Source: Microbacterium sp. zg-Y1090
GTDB taxonomy: Bacteria > Actinomycetota > Actinomycetes > Actinomycetales > Microbacteriaceae
NCBI RefSeq assembly: GCF_030246945.1
Contig: NZ_CP126742.1
Location: 2,542,001-2,606,000 of the forward strand
DNA length: 64,000 bases
Direction of reading: 5' to 3'
Below, in pieces: positions 18,016 through 29,752 of the stretch. Made by a program: the position numbers and the translations under genes. How positions within the stretch are numbered: the first letter of the stretch is position 1; the number at the start of each line of letters is the position of its first letter. The notes beneath the pieces were generated by a model. That model was given only the letters and a program-made list of their open reading frames with translations. It had not been told where the DNA came from and made no database searches.

Positions 18016-18051
18016 TGCGGTCTCACGGCCCGGAGGGGCCGCGGGCGGCGA

Positions 18052-20271
<2,220 letters not shown>

Positions 20272-20301
20272 TGTCGTATTCTCCGTCCGGAACTGCAATT
20301 G

Positions 20302-20317
20302 TCTCGATATCAAGATA
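20302..20317 (-). promoter_or_regulatory. palindromic operator-like site at the icd promoter, shared with sucC
   Basis: On the minus strand the site reads TATCTTGATATCGAGA; its 14-base core (20302-20315) is a near-perfect palindrome. The first six bases, TATCTT, look like the -10 box. The same core, TCTCGACATCGAGA, lies just downstream of the sucC -10 box (42362-42375). The regulator is not known to me. Confidence 0.6.
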
Positions 20318-20319
20318 CC

Positions 20320-20358
20320 CCGGGCGCCGGCGAAGGGCCTGCGGATGCCGGCGCCCGG
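20320..20358. terminator. perfect 12-bp hairpin between exporter operon and icd
   Basis: CCGGGCGCCGGC (20320-20331) pairs exactly with GCCGGCGCCCGG (20347-20358), loop 15 bases. It lies just before the icd promoter and after the main hairpin at 20364, so it may be a second terminator for the exporter operon. Confidence 0.65.
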
Positions 20359-20363
20359 CTGAC

Positions 20364-20412
20364 CGGGCGGGAGCGGATGCCGCCTTTCAGGCGCGGCGCC
20401 CGCTCCCGCCCG
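20364..20412 (-). terminator. terminator of the ABC exporter operon
   Basis: CGGGCGGGAGCGG (20364-20376) pairs exactly with CCGCTCCCGCCCG (20400-20412). The stem begins three bases after the stop of the second exporter gene. There is no T-run, as is usual in high-GC actinobacteria. Confidence 0.75.
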
Positions 20413-20415
20413 CGA

Positions 20416-22224
20416 TCACACCAGCGATTCCCGCCAGGCGGCGTGCAGCTGGGCGAACTTGCCCGTGCCGGCGATGAGCTCGGCAGGGGTGTCGTCCTCG
20501 ATGATCCGGCCGTGCTCCATCACGAGCACGCGGTCGGCGATCGCCACCGTCGACAGGCGGTGGGCGATGATGATCGCCGTGCGATCGGACAGCAGGGTCT
20601 GCAGCGCGTCCTGGATCATGCGCTCGCTCGGCATGTCGAGCGACGCGGTCGCCTCATCGAGGATCAGCACCGCCGGGTCGGCGAGGAACGCGCGCGCGAA
20701 CGAGATCAGCTGACGCTGACCGGCCGACACGCGGCCGCCTCGCTTGTTCACGTCGGTGTCGTAGCCGTCGGGCAGGGCGCGGATGAAGGCATCCGCCCCC
20801 ACCGCGCGCGCGGCCGCGGTGATCTCCTCGAGGGTCGCGTCGGGCTTGCCGAGCGCGATGTTGTCGGCGACGGTCCCGCTGAACAGGTAGGCCTCCTGCG
20901 TGACCATGACGATCGCGCGGCGCAGGTCCTTCGGGTGCAGCGACCGCAGGTCGACCCCGTCGAGGGTGATGGCGCCGCGGGTGGGGTCGTAGAACCGCGA
21001 CACGAGCTTCGCGAGCGTCGACTTGCCCGCACCGGTCGTGCCCACCAGCGCGACGGTCTGCCCCGCGGGGATGTCCAGCGTGAAATCGGGCAGGATGGTG
21101 CGCCCGGACGCGTAGCCGAACTCGACGTCCTGGAAGCGGACGTGCCCCTTGGCATGCCAGAGATCCACCGGATCGGCGGGGTCGGGGACGGTGGGCTCCT
21201 CCTCCAGCACCCCGGACACCTTCTCGAGCGCGGCGGCGGCGGACTGGTAGGAGTTCAGGAAGAACGCCACCTCGCCCAGGGGGGCGAAGAAGTTGCGCAC
21301 GTACAGCACCACGGCGAGAGTGCCGAGGCCGATCGTGCCGTCGATCAGGCGGACGCCGCCCCACAGCAGCACAGCGGCCACCGTCACCGCCGACACGGCC
21401 ATGAGGCCGGGCTCGAAGGTGCCGAACAGGCGGATCGAGCGCATGTTGACGTCACGGTAGTCGCGGGCCAGCGTGCCGAACTCCGCGTCGTTGCGCTCCT
21501 CCTTGCGGAACGCCTTCACCGCCCGGATGCCGGTCATGGTCTCGACGAACTTGACGATCACCTTGGCGCTGACCACCCGGGATTCGCGGTACACCAGCTG
21601 CGAGCGCAGGTAGAACCAGCGCATCAGCAGGTACAGCGGCAGCCCCATCGCCATGAGGATGACGCCGGACTGCCAGTCCAGCAGCAGCAGCGCGATGAGG
21701 GTGAAGCTGCCGTAGAGCACGCCGGAGACGAGTTCGTTGAGGCCGCCGTCGAGAAGCTCGCGGATGGTGTCGAGGTCGCTGGTCTGGCGCGAGATGATGC
21801 GGCCCGACGTGTACGACTCGTGGAACTCCAGGCTCAGCCGCTGCGTGTGCACGAAGATGCGCTTGCGCAGGTCGAGCATGACGGCCTGGGTGAGACGCGC
21901 GGTGATGACGACGTACCAGGCGATCAGGAGCGCCCCGCCGATGCCGGCGACGAGGTAGACCAGCACGACCACGATCGCCGGCATCCAGTCGCCCTCGTCG
22001 AGCACGCGCGGGAGCGCCTGGTTGATGCCGATGGCGATCAGTGCGGGGCCGATCACCCGCAGCGCCGTCGAGACGACCAGCACCACGGCGGCGAGGGCGA
22101 GCTGGCCCTTCAGCGGCGAGACGAGGGACCCGAGCAGGCGCAGCGAGCGGCGCCGCACGGCACGGCTCTCCTCCTTGGTGTAGTCGGAGCGGTCTTCCCC
22201 GCTGGTACCGGTGACGGTGCTCAC
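20416..22224 (-). CDS. ABC exporter half-transporter, subunit with consensus ATPase motifs
   Basis: 602 residues: six-helix membrane domain (about 30-320) fused to an ATPase domain. Walker [13 protein letters not shown] (near residue 398), Q-loop [10 protein letters not shown], signature VSAGQRQLI (near 501; Ala replaces the second Gly-type position of LSGGQ), Walker [13 protein letters not shown] (near 521, with the catalytic Glu) and H-loop IIAHRLSTV are seen. Starts at GTG overlapping the previous stop (GTGA). With its partner at 22221 it forms a heterodimeric multidrug-type exporter; the complete catalytic Glu is here. Substrate unknown. Confidence 0.93.
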   Translation of the reverse strand: MSTVTGTSGEDRSDYTKEESRAVRRRSLRLLGSLVSPLKGQLALAAVVLVVSTALRVIGPALIAIGINQALPRVLDEGDWMPAIVVVLVYLVAGIGGALLIAWYVVITARLTQAVMLDLRKRIFVHTQRLSLEFHESYTSGRIISRQTSDLDTIRELLDGGLNELVSGVLYGSFTLIALLLLDWQSGVILMAMGLPLYLLMRWFYLRSQLVYRESRVVSAKVIVKFVETMTGIRAVKAFRKEERNDAEFGTLARDYRDVNMRSIRLFGTFEPGLMAVSAVTVAAVLLWGGVRLIDGTIGLGTLAVVLYVRNFFAPLGEVAFFLNSYQSAAAALEKVSGVLEEEPTVPDPADPVDLWHAKGHVRFQDVEFGYASGRTILPDFTLDIPAGQTVALVGTTGAGKSTLAKLVSRFYDPTRGAITLDGVDLRSLHPKDLRRAIVMVTQEAYLFSGTVADNIALGKPDATLEEITAAARAVGADAFIRALPDGYDTDVNKRGGRVSAGQRQLISFARAFLADPAVLILDEATASLDMPSERMIQDALQTLLSDRTAIIIAHRLSTVAIADRVLVMEHGRIIEDDTPAELIAGTGKFAQLHAAWRESLV

Positions 22225-24032
22225 AGGTTCACCTCCCTCTCCCGCGCGCGGGAGTCTTCGTCTTCGAGGCTCGAGATGACGTGACGGTAGTGCTCGCTCG
22301 TGCGCATCAGCTCCGAGTGGGTGCCCACCGCGGTCACGCGGCCGCCCTCCAGCAGCGCGACCCGGTCGGCGAGGGTCACCGTCGACGGACGGTGGGCGAC
22401 GACGAGTGCGGTGGTGTCGGCGAGCACCTCGCGCAGTGCGTCTTCGACGAGTGCCTCGGTGTCCACGTCCAGGGCCGACAGCGGGTCATCGAGCACGAGC
22501 ACCGCCGGGCGGGCGGCGACGGCGCGCGCCAGCGCCAGGCGCTGACGCTGCCCGCCGGACAGGCTCATGCCCTCTTCGCCGATGACCGTGTCGACGCCGT
22601 CGGGCAGCTCGTAGGCGAACCCGGCCTGCGCCACGGCGAGCGCCTCGTGCAGCACCCGCTCGGCTTCGTCGCTGCCGGATTCCAGGTCCTCGCGGCCCAG
22701 CAGCACGTTGTCGCGCACCGACTGCGAGAACAGCGTCGCGTCCTCGAACGCCATGCCGACGTGGGTGCGCAGCTCCCGCAGCGTCAGGTCGCGCACGTCG
22801 ATGCCGTCGAGGGTGACCCGACCGCCGGTGACGTCGTACAGCCGCGCCGGCAACGTGGTCAGGGTCGTCTTCCCTGATCCGGTCAGGCCGACCAGCGCCA
22901 TCGTCTCACCGGGGTGCAGCTCGAGGTCGATGCCGTCGAGCAGGTCCCGCTCCCCCGGGCCGGCGTCCTGATACCGGAAGTGGGCGTTCTCGAACCGCAG
23001 CAGGCCGCGCGGCTCGGTGAGGGTGACCGGCTCGGCCGGATCGACGATCGTGTTCTCCTCGTCGAACACCTCGAAGATGCGGTCGGTGGCGGTGCGCGCA
23101 TCGAGGAGGAAGGAGAAGAGGAATCCGATCGACTCCATCGGCCAGCGCAGCACCGTCGCCATGGCGAAGAACGCCAGCAGCCCCGGCACGGTCAGCTCGC
23201 CCGCCTGCACGAGCACGATGCCCGCCGCCAGACACAGCGCGAAGGCGATGTCGGGCAGGAGGGTCAGCCAGAACCAGATGAAACCGACCGAGCGCGCCTT
23301 GCTCAGCTCGGTCTCGCGCAGCGACTCCGCCTGACGGGTGAACTTCTGCAGCGCGTGCTTGCCGCGGCCGAAGGCCTTGAGCACGCGGATGCCGTGGACG
23401 CTCTCCTCCACCGACGTGGCGAGGTCGCCCGCTTGGTCCTGACTGCGCCGTGCGAGCGTGCCGTAGGTCTTCTCGAACCGGTATCCGGCGTACCACAGCG
23501 GTGCGGAGCACACGAGGAAGATCGTGCCCAGCAGCCAGTGCCAGTTGAACAGCAGCGCCAGTCCCACGATGATCGTCAGCGCGTTGACCACCAGCAGCAC
23601 GAGGCCGAACGCCATCCAGCGGCGCACCATGCTGATGTCCTGCATCATGCGGCTGAGCAGCTGACCCGACTGCCAGCGGTCGTGGAACGAGACCGGCAGA
23701 CGCTGCAGGCGGGCGTAGAACCCGTGGCGCAGGTCGTACTCGATGAGGGTCGCGGGCCCCAGGACGAACCAGCGGCGCAGCCACACCATCGCCGCCTCGG
23801 CGAGGCCCAGCGCGAGGATCCCGACGGATCCCCAGATGAGCAGCACGATGTCGCCCGAGGCGATGGGTCCGTCGATCAGCGCCTCGAGGACGAGCGGGAT
23901 GGCCAGGGCCAGCAAGCTCGCGACCAGGGCGCTCGCGGCGCCGAGGATGAGCCGCGGAAGCACGGGCTTGGCGTAGGGCAGCAGGCGCAGGAGCGCGCGG
24001 GGGGTGGAGAGTCTCTCAGGAGAGGAAGTCAT
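22221..24032 (-). CDS. ABC exporter half-transporter, subunit with degenerate catalytic site
   Basis: 603 residues: membrane domain (about 30-325) plus ATPase domain. Walker [13 protein letters not shown] near residue 385, canonical signature LSGGQRQRL near 495, but Walker B reads [12 protein letters not shown], with Asp in place of the catalytic Glu, and the Q-loop segment reads AFEDATLFS with Glu in place of Gln. Family knowledge: in heterodimeric exporters such as BmrCD, LmrCD and TM287/288 one ATPase site is degenerate in just this way. Start ATG 24032 with AAGGA; the longer frame upstream is a shadow of ogt. The start lies inside a 42-codon ORF (24016-24144), suggesting coupled translation. 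Confidence 0.93.
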   Translation of the reverse strand: MTSSPERLSTPRALLRLLPYAKPVLPRLILGAASALVASLLALAIPLVLEALIDGPIASGDIVLLIWGSVGILALGLAEAAMVWLRRWFVLGPATLIEYDLRHGFYARLQRLPVSFHDRWQSGQLLSRMMQDISMVRRWMAFGLVLLVVNALTIIVGLALLFNWHWLLGTIFLVCSAPLWYAGYRFEKTYGTLARRSQDQAGDLATSVEESVHGIRVLKAFGRGKHALQKFTRQAESLRETELSKARSVGFIWFWLTLLPDIAFALCLAAGIVLVQAGELTVPGLLAFFAMATVLRWPMESIGFLFSFLLDARTATDRIFEVFDEENTIVDPAEPVTLTEPRGLLRFENAHFRYQDAGPGERDLLDGIDLELHPGETMALVGLTGSGKTTLTTLPARLYDVTGGRVTLDGIDVRDLTLRELRTHVGMAFEDATLFSQSVRDNVLLGREDLESGSDEAERVLHEALAVAQAGFAYELPDGVDTVIGEEGMSLSGGQRQRLALARAVAARPAVLVLDDPLSALDVDTEALVEDALREVLADTTALVVAHRPSTVTLADRVALLEGGRVTAVGTHSELMRTSEHYRHVISSLEDEDSRAREREVNL

Positions 24033-24144
24033 GATCCTTGCGGGTGTCCGAAGCGGGGTGTCGCAGAAGGGCGACACCGACGGGGATGAGGAGGAAGAAG
24101 AAGAAGAAGGATGCCGAGGGCGGCCAGACGGGGCCGGCGGACAT
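24016..24144 (-). CDS. predicted 42-residue membrane peptide overlapping the exporter start
   Basis: ATG at 24144, stop TGA at 24016-24018. The peptide starts [12 protein letters not shown], has one hydrophobic run [15 protein letters not shown] (residues 13-27) and a charged end (RKDHD). The five Phe codons come from an uninterrupted TTC run. The last 17 bases overlap the first exporter gene in another frame. The ribosome-binding site is weak (GGCGG). It may be a real small membrane protein, or a coupling ORF whose translation opens the exporter start. I know no homolog. Confidence 0.5.
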   Translation of the reverse strand: MSAGPVWPPSASFFFFFLLIPVGVALLRHPASDTRKDHDFLS

Positions 24145-24198
24145 CGGTGCCGCCGGGCGGTGCCGCTTGCAGGCGGGGTGAGCGGCGCTTCGCGGCGC

Positions 24199-24235
24199 GT
24201 AGGCGCGCGGTGTTCCCGGAGGAGTCCGCGCCTAC
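24199..24235 (-). terminator. hairpin immediately after the leader ORF stop codon
   Basis: On the minus strand GTAGGCGCGG (24235-24226) pairs with CCGCGCGCCTAC (24210-24199), a 10-bp stem with a small bulge. The TAG stop of the 24-codon leader is inside the first arm. The 15-base loop contains CTCCTCC, complementary to the leader's own AGGAGGA. A ribosome paused near the leader stop would block this stem, as in attenuators. Confidence 0.6.
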
Positions 24236-24306
24236 CAGGCTCGCGTCGCGGGACCGGCGGGGAACGGGAGGCGCACGATCGGCTTCGCGGTGACGGCCTG
24301 GAACAT
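24232..24306 (-). CDS. predicted 24-residue leader peptide of the ABC exporter operon
   Basis: ATG at 24306 with a strong AGGAGGA (24311-24317) four bases upstream, the best ribosome-binding site in the neighbourhood, and a TAG stop at 24232-24234. The peptide begins [18 protein letters not shown] and ends in Arg-Ala-Trp. Three prolines and a terminal Trp, a strong hairpin over the stop codon, and the exporter downstream fit a drug-sensing stall peptide. Known parallel: bmrB before bmrCD in Bacillus subtilis. No homolog of this peptide is known to me, so the role is inference. Confidence 0.6.
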   Translation of the reverse strand: MFQAVTAKPIVRLPFPAGPATRAW

Positions 24307-24360
24307 GGCTTCCTCCTGAGGATCTGCGTCGGGCTGCTCGCGCGACAGCGACAGCTCTCC

Positions 24361-24390
24361 AGCCTAACCCTGGGAAAACACTGAAGGCAA
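24361..24390 (-). promoter_or_regulatory. promoter of the leader/ABC exporter operon
   Basis: On the minus strand TTGCCT (24390-24385) and TAGGCT (24366-24361) are 18 bases apart. The first three bases of TAGGCT are the stop codon of ogt, so the promoter lies within the last codons of that gene. The start site near 24354 leaves about 48 bases before the leader ATG. Confidence 0.6.
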
Positions 24391-24903
24391 CAGCTCCGCG
24401 GCGTCGATGTCGGATTCCGCCTCACGACGCAGCAGCCGGCGCTTGACGTCGACCCCCCAGGCGAATCCGCCCGCGGTGCCGTCGCCGCGCAGCACGCGAT
24501 GGCAGGGCACGAACAGCGCGGCGGCGTTGCGGGCGCACACCGATGCCGCGGCACGCACCGCTCGCGGGTTGCCCAGTGCGGCGGCGAAGGAGCTGTAGGT
24601 GAGCGGGCGGCCGGGGGCGATGCGGCGCAGCGCCGTCCATCCCGCCTGCTGCAGGGCGGTGCCTGCCTGGTGCACCGGCACGGCGTCGATGGCGGTGAGG
24701 TCGTCGGCGTAGTACGCCCGCACGGCATCGGCGGCGCCCAGGCCCCCCTCCCGCACCACGTCCGGGCGCAGGGTGGGGTGGATTCGGGCGACGAGCATCG
24801 CGGGGTCGGCGGTCCAACCCGCGGCCAGGACCGCGCCGTCGGTACGGGCCACGATCGTGAACGCACCGTCGGGGGTGTCGAAGGTCTCGATGAGGGCGGT
24901 CAT
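24364..24903 (-). CDS. ogt: methylated-DNA--[protein]-cysteine S-methyltransferase
   Basis: 179 residues. It repairs O6-alkylguanine by moving the alkyl group to its own Cys. The active-site motif [18 protein letters not shown] (about residues 135-152) and the preceding [18 protein letters not shown] helix-turn-helix segment are complete. The start ATG overlaps the stop of the Ada-AlkA gene as ATGA, so both repair proteins are made together. The stop codon doubles as part of the next promoter. Confidence 0.95.
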   Translation of the reverse strand: MTALIETFDTPDGAFTIVARTDGAVLAAGWTADPAMLVARIHPTLRPDVVREGGLGAADAVRAYYADDLTAIDAVPVHQAGTALQQAGWTALRRIAPGRPLTYSSFAAALGNPRAVRAAASVCARNAAALFVPCHRVLRGDGTAGGFAWGVDVKRRLLRREAESDIDAAELLPSVFSQG

Positions 24904-26474
24904 GCGCCGGTTCCTTCCGTGACGGGGGTTGCGGGGCGGCTGCGGCCTGCCGGCGGCGTGCCCGGTTCGCCACCGAGGCGCTCCGCAGCCGCGGCAGGGA
25001 CGGTTGCCGTGCGGGCGGACGGCAGGGCGGCGCGCCAGAGGTGCGCCGTGAGGTAGGTGCGCCACGGCGCGGTGCGGGCGGACCACGCGACCAGACCTGC
25101 GGGGTCGGCCGGGATGCCGAGCGCCGCAGCGCCCGCGCGGGCGGCGACATCGCCCGGCAGCAGCACGTCGGGGTCGCCGGAGACGCGCATGCGCACGTAG
25201 TCGGCCGTCCAGGGGCCGATGCCGGGCATGGCCAGCAGCCGCTCGCGCTGGGCGACGGGGTCGTCCCCGGTGCTGAGCACCAGCGTGCCGTCGGCGAGTG
25301 CGGCGGCCGCGCCGGTGATCGCGCGGATGCGGGCAGCGGGTCCCCGCAGCACGTCGGCTCCGTGCTCGGCGATCGCAGCCATCGTCGGAAAGAGCCGGTC
25401 GGTGCCCTCGTGCTCGGGGATCCGCTCCCCCAGCGCCTCGGTCAGCCGCGTGAGCACGGTGCGGGCGGAGGCGACGGAGATCTGCTGGCCGACCATGGCG
25501 CGGATCAGCATCTCGTGCGGGTCCGCGGCGCCGGGCACGCGCATGCCGGGGGTGCGCTGCACGGCGTCCGCGAGTTCGGGGTGGCGGGACAGAGCCTCAT
25601 CGACGGCGAGGGGGTCGGCGTCGAGGTCGAACAATCGGCGCACGCGCGCCACGAGCACGGGCAGGTCACCGAGGCGGGTGAGCCGCGCTTCCAGGCGGAG
25701 CCGCGTGCCCTCGGCGCGCAGACGGAACCAGGCCGTGCCTCCCGGCAGGGCGAGGGTGCGTGCGAACGAGGTCGCCGTGGCCGTCTCGACGCCCGCGACG
25801 GCACGGGCGTGCATCCAGGCGAACAGCCCCGCCAGGTCGATCGGCTGCCGCGCCGGCAGGGTGAGCTCGATCAGGCCCGGCGCGGGCGTGGGCGCCTGTG
25901 CTCGCTGCCGTCGCGCACGCAGGGCGCTGGGCGGCATCCCGAACACTTCCCGCACCGTGTCGTTGAACTGGCGCACGCTGGTGAACCCGGCCGAGAAGGC
26001 GACGTCGGATGCCGGCAGGTCGGTGCCCACCAGCAGCATGCGCGCCGTGTGGGCCCGGTGCGCGCGCGCCAGGGCCAGAGGGCCCGCCCCGAGCTCGGCG
26101 GTCAGCAGCCGGTTGAGGTGGCGCATGGAATAGCCGAGCCGTGCCGCGAGCCCGGAGACGCCCTCCCGCTCGACCACGCCCTCGGCGATGAGGCGCATGG
26201 CGCGACCGGCGGCGTCGCTGCGCAGATCCCATGCCGGCGAGCCCGGGGCGGCTTCGGGCAGGCAGCGCTTGCAGGCGCGGTAACCGGCCTCGTGCGCGGC
26301 GGCGCTGGTGGCGAAGAACTCGACGTTGCCGGGCTTCGGCGTGCGCGCAGGACAGCTGGGGCGGCAGTAGATGCCGGTGGTGCGCACGGCGGTCACGAAC
26401 TGCCCGTCGAAGCGGGCGTCGCGCGAGTCGATGGCGCGATACCGCTCGGAGAAGGTCATCGCAGAGCCGGTCAC
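24900..26474 (-). CDS. Ada-like zinc/AraC regulator fused to AlkA 3-methyladenine DNA glycosylase
   Basis: 524 residues from GTG. Residues about 1-80 are the Ada metal-binding domain with four Cys ([10 protein letters not shown] and RACKRC), the site that takes methyl groups from phosphotriesters. Residues about 85-190 are an AraC-type helix-turn-helix pair ([20 protein letters not shown]). Residues about 205-500 are AlkA: N-terminal domain, then [16 protein letters not shown] helix ([15 protein letters not shown]) and the helix-hairpin-helix with catalytic Asp in [16 protein letters not shown]. The protein both senses and repairs alkylation and probably activates its own operon with ogt. CAGGCT six bases before GTG suggests a leaderless message. 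This Ada-AlkA fusion is common in actinobacteria. Confidence 0.93.
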   Translation of the reverse strand: MTGSAMTFSERYRAIDSRDARFDGQFVTAVRTTGIYCRPSCPARTPKPGNVEFFATSAAAHEAGYRACKRCLPEAAPGSPAWDLRSDAAGRAMRLIAEGVVEREGVSGLAARLGYSMRHLNRLLTAELGAGPLALARAHRAHTARMLLVGTDLPASDVAFSAGFTSVRQFNDTVREVFGMPPSALRARRQRAQAPTPAPGLIELTLPARQPIDLAGLFAWMHARAVAGVETATATSFARTLALPGGTAWFRLRAEGTRLRLEARLTRLGDLPVLVARVRRLFDLDADPLAVDEALSRHPELADAVQRTPGMRVPGAADPHEMLIRAMVGQQISVASARTVLTRLTEALGERIPEHEGTDRLFPTMAAIAEHGADVLRGPAARIRAITGAAAALADGTLVLSTGDDPVAQRERLLAMPGIGPWTADYVRMRVSGDPDVLLPGDVAARAGAAALGIPADPAGLVAWSARTAPWRTYLTAHLWRAALPSARTATVPAAAAERLGGEPGTPPAGRSRPATPVTEGTGA

Positions 26475-26600
26475 GCTCCCAGCCTGCCACGCCCCGCACC
26501 CGCCGGCTCGCGGAAATCGGACATCGCAGCCGGGCGACGAACCCGCCCCGCGCCCGCAGACGGCATCCGCCGGTGCGCGGCGTCGTCGCGGCGGGTGCCG

Positions 26601-28676
26601 TCACGACGTCACGATCGCGAAGCCTCCTGTCGGCAGCACCACGGTCTTCTCGTCGCGGATCGTCCGCTCCCCCTTCGGCACGCCCTCGGCGCTGTACACC
26701 GTGACGACGGAGGTCACGCCGGGCTCACCCACCCGCACCGGCTGCGACGCCGACGCGGCGGAGTGCACCAGCTCGGTGCGTCCATCTCCGGTCAGCACGA
26801 GGCGCGAGACGAACGGATGCACCAGCAGCCCGTCGATCAGCGGATGCCCCTCCGCCACCTCGACGCGTACGGTGCCGCGCCGGGGATCGAGTGGATGCCG
26901 CAGGGTGTGCGGCGCCAGGATCCCGTCGGCCGGCGACGCGCCCTGCGGCGGCGCCGACTCCGAGATCTCGCCCAGGGGCTTGCGGTCGGTGCTCCAGCGC
27001 GTGACGCTCGACTGCCCCGGCGCCGACCACAGCACCGGCTCGACCCACCGGCCGGACTCGCCCGTGCCCACGTCGAACACCGCGTACCCGCCGGGCGGCA
27101 GGCTGAGGGCCTGCCCCGACCACAGCGACTCGCCGGTCCAGGGCTCGGGCTGCAGCACCTCGCCCGAGGTCTCGGTCGCGGCCTCCGCCTCCACGAGGCG
27201 CAGCCCGTCGCGCTCCGCGACCGTCGTGATGCCGGTGGCGCGCGCGGCCACCGCGGGGCGCGCATCGAGCGCGATCATCGTCAGCAGCCCGTGGATGGTG
27301 CTCTCGGCGCCGCTGTTGCGATTGACGCCGCCGTCGGGCTGCAGCCCGTCGAAGGTGACCCCGGTCGCGCGGTCGTACATCGTCGTGCCGGAGCGGTTGG
27401 CGCCGAAGTACCACGCCGCCTGCATCGCCGCGAGATCGGCGAACCCGCTCGACCCGCTCGCATCGGCGACGGCCAGCAGCGACTGCACGCGCGCGTCGAC
27501 CCCGTACGCGATCTGCACCCGGTCGGCCGGCGTCGGCGACCATCCGTTGTCCGGCCCGCCGGCCGTGAGCAGCGTCGGGGTGAAGACGGCGGCGTCGCGC
27601 ACGGCCGGCGCCAGCAGTCCCGGGTCGTCCAGCCGCTGGGATGCCACGGCCAGGGCCGCCGGCATCTGCGCGCCCCACGCATGCCATGTGCTGCGCGAGA
27701 GCGCCCACGGCAGCAGCGCGCCGTAGGGCCAGGTGCGCGCATCCCCGGCGGAGAGCGCCGCGATGCCCTCGGAGAGCTGCCGCAGCGCCCGGGCGGCGCG
27801 TTCGTCGTCGGGCGCCGCGCCGACGCGGGCCGACAGCCCGAGCACGGCTTCCGCCGAGGCATCCGCCCCGTCGACGATCAGCCACGCCGGCACGAGCACG
27901 CCGTCGACCTGCTGCCACTGCCGGTAGCGCACGAGCACCTGCCGCTCCAGCGCGTCGAGGGCGAGGCTCAAGCGGGCCTCGAGGAAGGCGGCGAAGTCCG
28001 GATCGCTCTCCTGGAACGCCGCGTACCCCTCCCCCAGCGCCCAGATCGTGCGGGCGAGCCAGTAGCTGGGTCCGGAGTCGGACGGGTCGGGAAGCTCCAC
28101 CGGCTCGGCGGACGGGTTGAGGGTGCCGTCCGGCTGCATCCACAGCACGACGTTGCCGGCGTTGTCGCCCGTCGTGGTCTGCAGGTACGCCGTCGAGCGC
28201 AGCAGCTCGTACGCACGGTCGCGACTGGCGTCATCGTCGGTCTGGCGCCAGTGGCGCAGGTACACCACCGCGGCGCGCGCGATGTCATCGGCGTTGAACG
28301 CGCCCTGACCCCAGTACCCCGTAGCCGGGTCCAGCGGCCCGCCCCCGACCCGCTCGAACGCGCCGCCGTCGCGTGCGTCGGCATACGTCCACGGCATGGT
28401 GAGCACGGGCTCCTCGCCCAGCCGATACGTGTCGTGACCGGCCACCGCCGGCGGCGGCTGCACCTCGTCGAGCAGGAACTCCAGGTGGGAGAGGTTCGTC
28501 AGCGGCCCCTCGGATGCCGCCGCGATCGCGGCATCCGCATCGTCGGCGCTCACGGTGCGGACGGATGCCGGCCGCGTCGGCGCCGACACCGCCGCGGCGG
28601 GGGCCACGAGTGCCGCCGCGGTCGCCACCGCCGCGACGGCCACCGAGCGCATCGCCCACCGCGCCGTGGCGATCAT
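26601..28676 (-). CDS. secreted protein of unknown function, last gene of a glycan-use operon
   Basis: 691 residues. The N-terminus (RWAMRSVAVAAVATAAALV) is a Sec signal peptide ending near residue 32. The middle (about 80-480) is rich in Trp and helix-like repeats (GNAVLW-type segments: NVVLWMQPDG, WALGEGYAAFQ, WSPTPADRVQIAYG), which looks like an alpha/alpha-barrel glycosidase or lyase; the last 200 residues look like beta domains. I cannot name the family with certainty. Start ATG overlaps the GH130 stop as ATGA. Position in an ABC sugar import operon suggests breakdown of an external polysaccharide. Confidence 0.75.
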   Translation of the reverse strand: MIATARWAMRSVAVAAVATAAALVAPAAAVSAPTRPASVRTVSADDADAAIAAASEGPLTNLSHLEFLLDEVQPPPAVAGHDTYRLGEEPVLTMPWTYADARDGGAFERVGGGPLDPATGYWGQGAFNADDIARAAVVYLRHWRQTDDDASRDRAYELLRSTAYLQTTTGDNAGNVVLWMQPDGTLNPSAEPVELPDPSDSGPSYWLARTIWALGEGYAAFQESDPDFAAFLEARLSLALDALERQVLVRYRQWQQVDGVLVPAWLIVDGADASAEAVLGLSARVGAAPDDERAARALRQLSEGIAALSAGDARTWPYGALLPWALSRSTWHAWGAQMPAALAVASQRLDDPGLLAPAVRDAAVFTPTLLTAGGPDNGWSPTPADRVQIAYGVDARVQSLLAVADASGSSGFADLAAMQAAWYFGANRSGTTMYDRATGVTFDGLQPDGGVNRNSGAESTIHGLLTMIALDARPAVAARATGITTVAERDGLRLVEAEAATETSGEVLQPEPWTGESLWSGQALSLPPGGYAVFDVGTGESGRWVEPVLWSAPGQSSVTRWSTDRKPLGEISESAPPQGASPADGILAPHTLRHPLDPRRGTVRVEVAEGHPLIDGLLVHPFVSRLVLTGDGRTELVHSAASASQPVRVGEPGVTSVVTVYSAEGVPKGERTIRDEKTVVLPTGGFAIVTS

Positions 28677-29749
28677 GACAGCCGCTCCAGCTCTGCCGCG
28701 CCGATGGCGGCATCCGCCATGCCGTAGAAGACGAACAGGCGCCCCTCGATGCGTTCGATCGCGGTCGGGAACACCACGTTGGGCACCGGGCCGGTGCGCT
28801 CCTCGGCGATCTCCGGCGCCAGCAGCGGCTCGGCGGTGCGGGCCAGCACCCGGGAGGGATCGTCGCCGTCGAGCAGCAGCGCGCCGGCGGCGTAGGTGAC
28901 GTGCTGCTGCGGGGTGAAGGCTTCCGTGATGACACCGGTGACGCCGTGATGCAGCACCAGCCACCCTTCGGGGACCCGCAGCGGCGGCGGCCCGCCGCCG
29001 ATCTTCAGCTCCTCGAAGTCGAACCGTGGCCCCGCGACGAAGCGGTGCTGCTCCCACAGCGTCACCGCGGCGAGATCCTCCCGCACGGCCGCGAGCGGAA
29101 CGTAGCTGATCCAGATGCCGTCGCGCCCGTCGGGGACGCCGGCCGGCGCCTGCACTCCCTGTCCCGGGCGTGTCTGGCCGATATCCCACATGGGTCGGTG
29201 CAGCACCGCCAGGGCGGGCGTGCCATCGGGCGCGGTCACCGGCTCCGGGAAGAATGCGGCGTCCTTGTTGTGGAAGAGGTTCAGGTCGGTGTCGAGCTCA
29301 TCGTCGTCATAGCGGAACAGCACGGGGCCCAGCCGCCGCCAGGATCGCAGGTCGGTCGAGACCGCCACCGCCGTGCGCGGCCCCAGCGGCCCGAACGCCA
29401 CGTACGTCATCACGTGCAGGCCGAGCGCGTCGATCCAGGTGACGCGCGGGTCCTCCACACCGGCGTTGCCGACGCCGCGCTCCCAGTCGCGATCGGGGGC
29501 GAGTACGACGCCCTCGCGCTCCACCCCGACGGGCACCCCGTCCGCCACGACGACCCGCGCGAGCCCCACGCGTGACACGTTGCCTGCCGCCACGAGCCGC
29601 GGCAGCAGGTACAGCTGCCCGTCGGGACCGCGGCCGGATCCGGGGTTGAGCACCCCCTCCGCCTCGGCGGGCGCCTCGGGATCCGGGGTCATGACGACCC
29701 CCAGCCGGGTGAGCCGATAGGGCACGGATGTCGTGACGGATGCGGACAT
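28673..29749 (-). CDS. glycoside hydrolase family 130 protein (mannoside phosphorylase or mannosidase)
   Basis: 358 residues of a five-bladed beta-propeller. Family blocks: VLNPGSGRGPDG (about residues 33-44), GVEDPRVTWID with the catalytic-region Asp (about 95-105), HNKDAAFFPEP, ELKIGGGPPPLRVPEGWLVL and the C-terminal VVFPTAIERI with VFYGMADAAIG. GH130 enzymes phosphorolyse or hydrolyse beta-mannosides in the cytosol. No signal peptide, so it acts on imported sugars. Three bases separate it from the permease gene before it; it overlaps the secreted protein gene after it. Confidence 0.9.
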   Translation of the reverse strand: MSASVTTSVPYRLTRLGVVMTPDPEAPAEAEGVLNPGSGRGPDGQLYLLPRLVAAGNVSRVGLARVVVADGVPVGVEREGVVLAPDRDWERGVGNAGVEDPRVTWIDALGLHVMTYVAFGPLGPRTAVAVSTDLRSWRRLGPVLFRYDDDELDTDLNLFHNKDAAFFPEPVTAPDGTPALAVLHRPMWDIGQTRPGQGVQAPAGVPDGRDGIWISYVPLAAVREDLAAVTLWEQHRFVAGPRFDFEELKIGGGPPPLRVPEGWLVLHHGVTGVITEAFTPQQHVTYAAGALLLDGDDPSRVLARTAEPLLAPEIAEERTGPVPNVVFPTAIERIEGRLFVFYGMADAAIGAAELERLS

Positions 29750-29752
29750 GGG

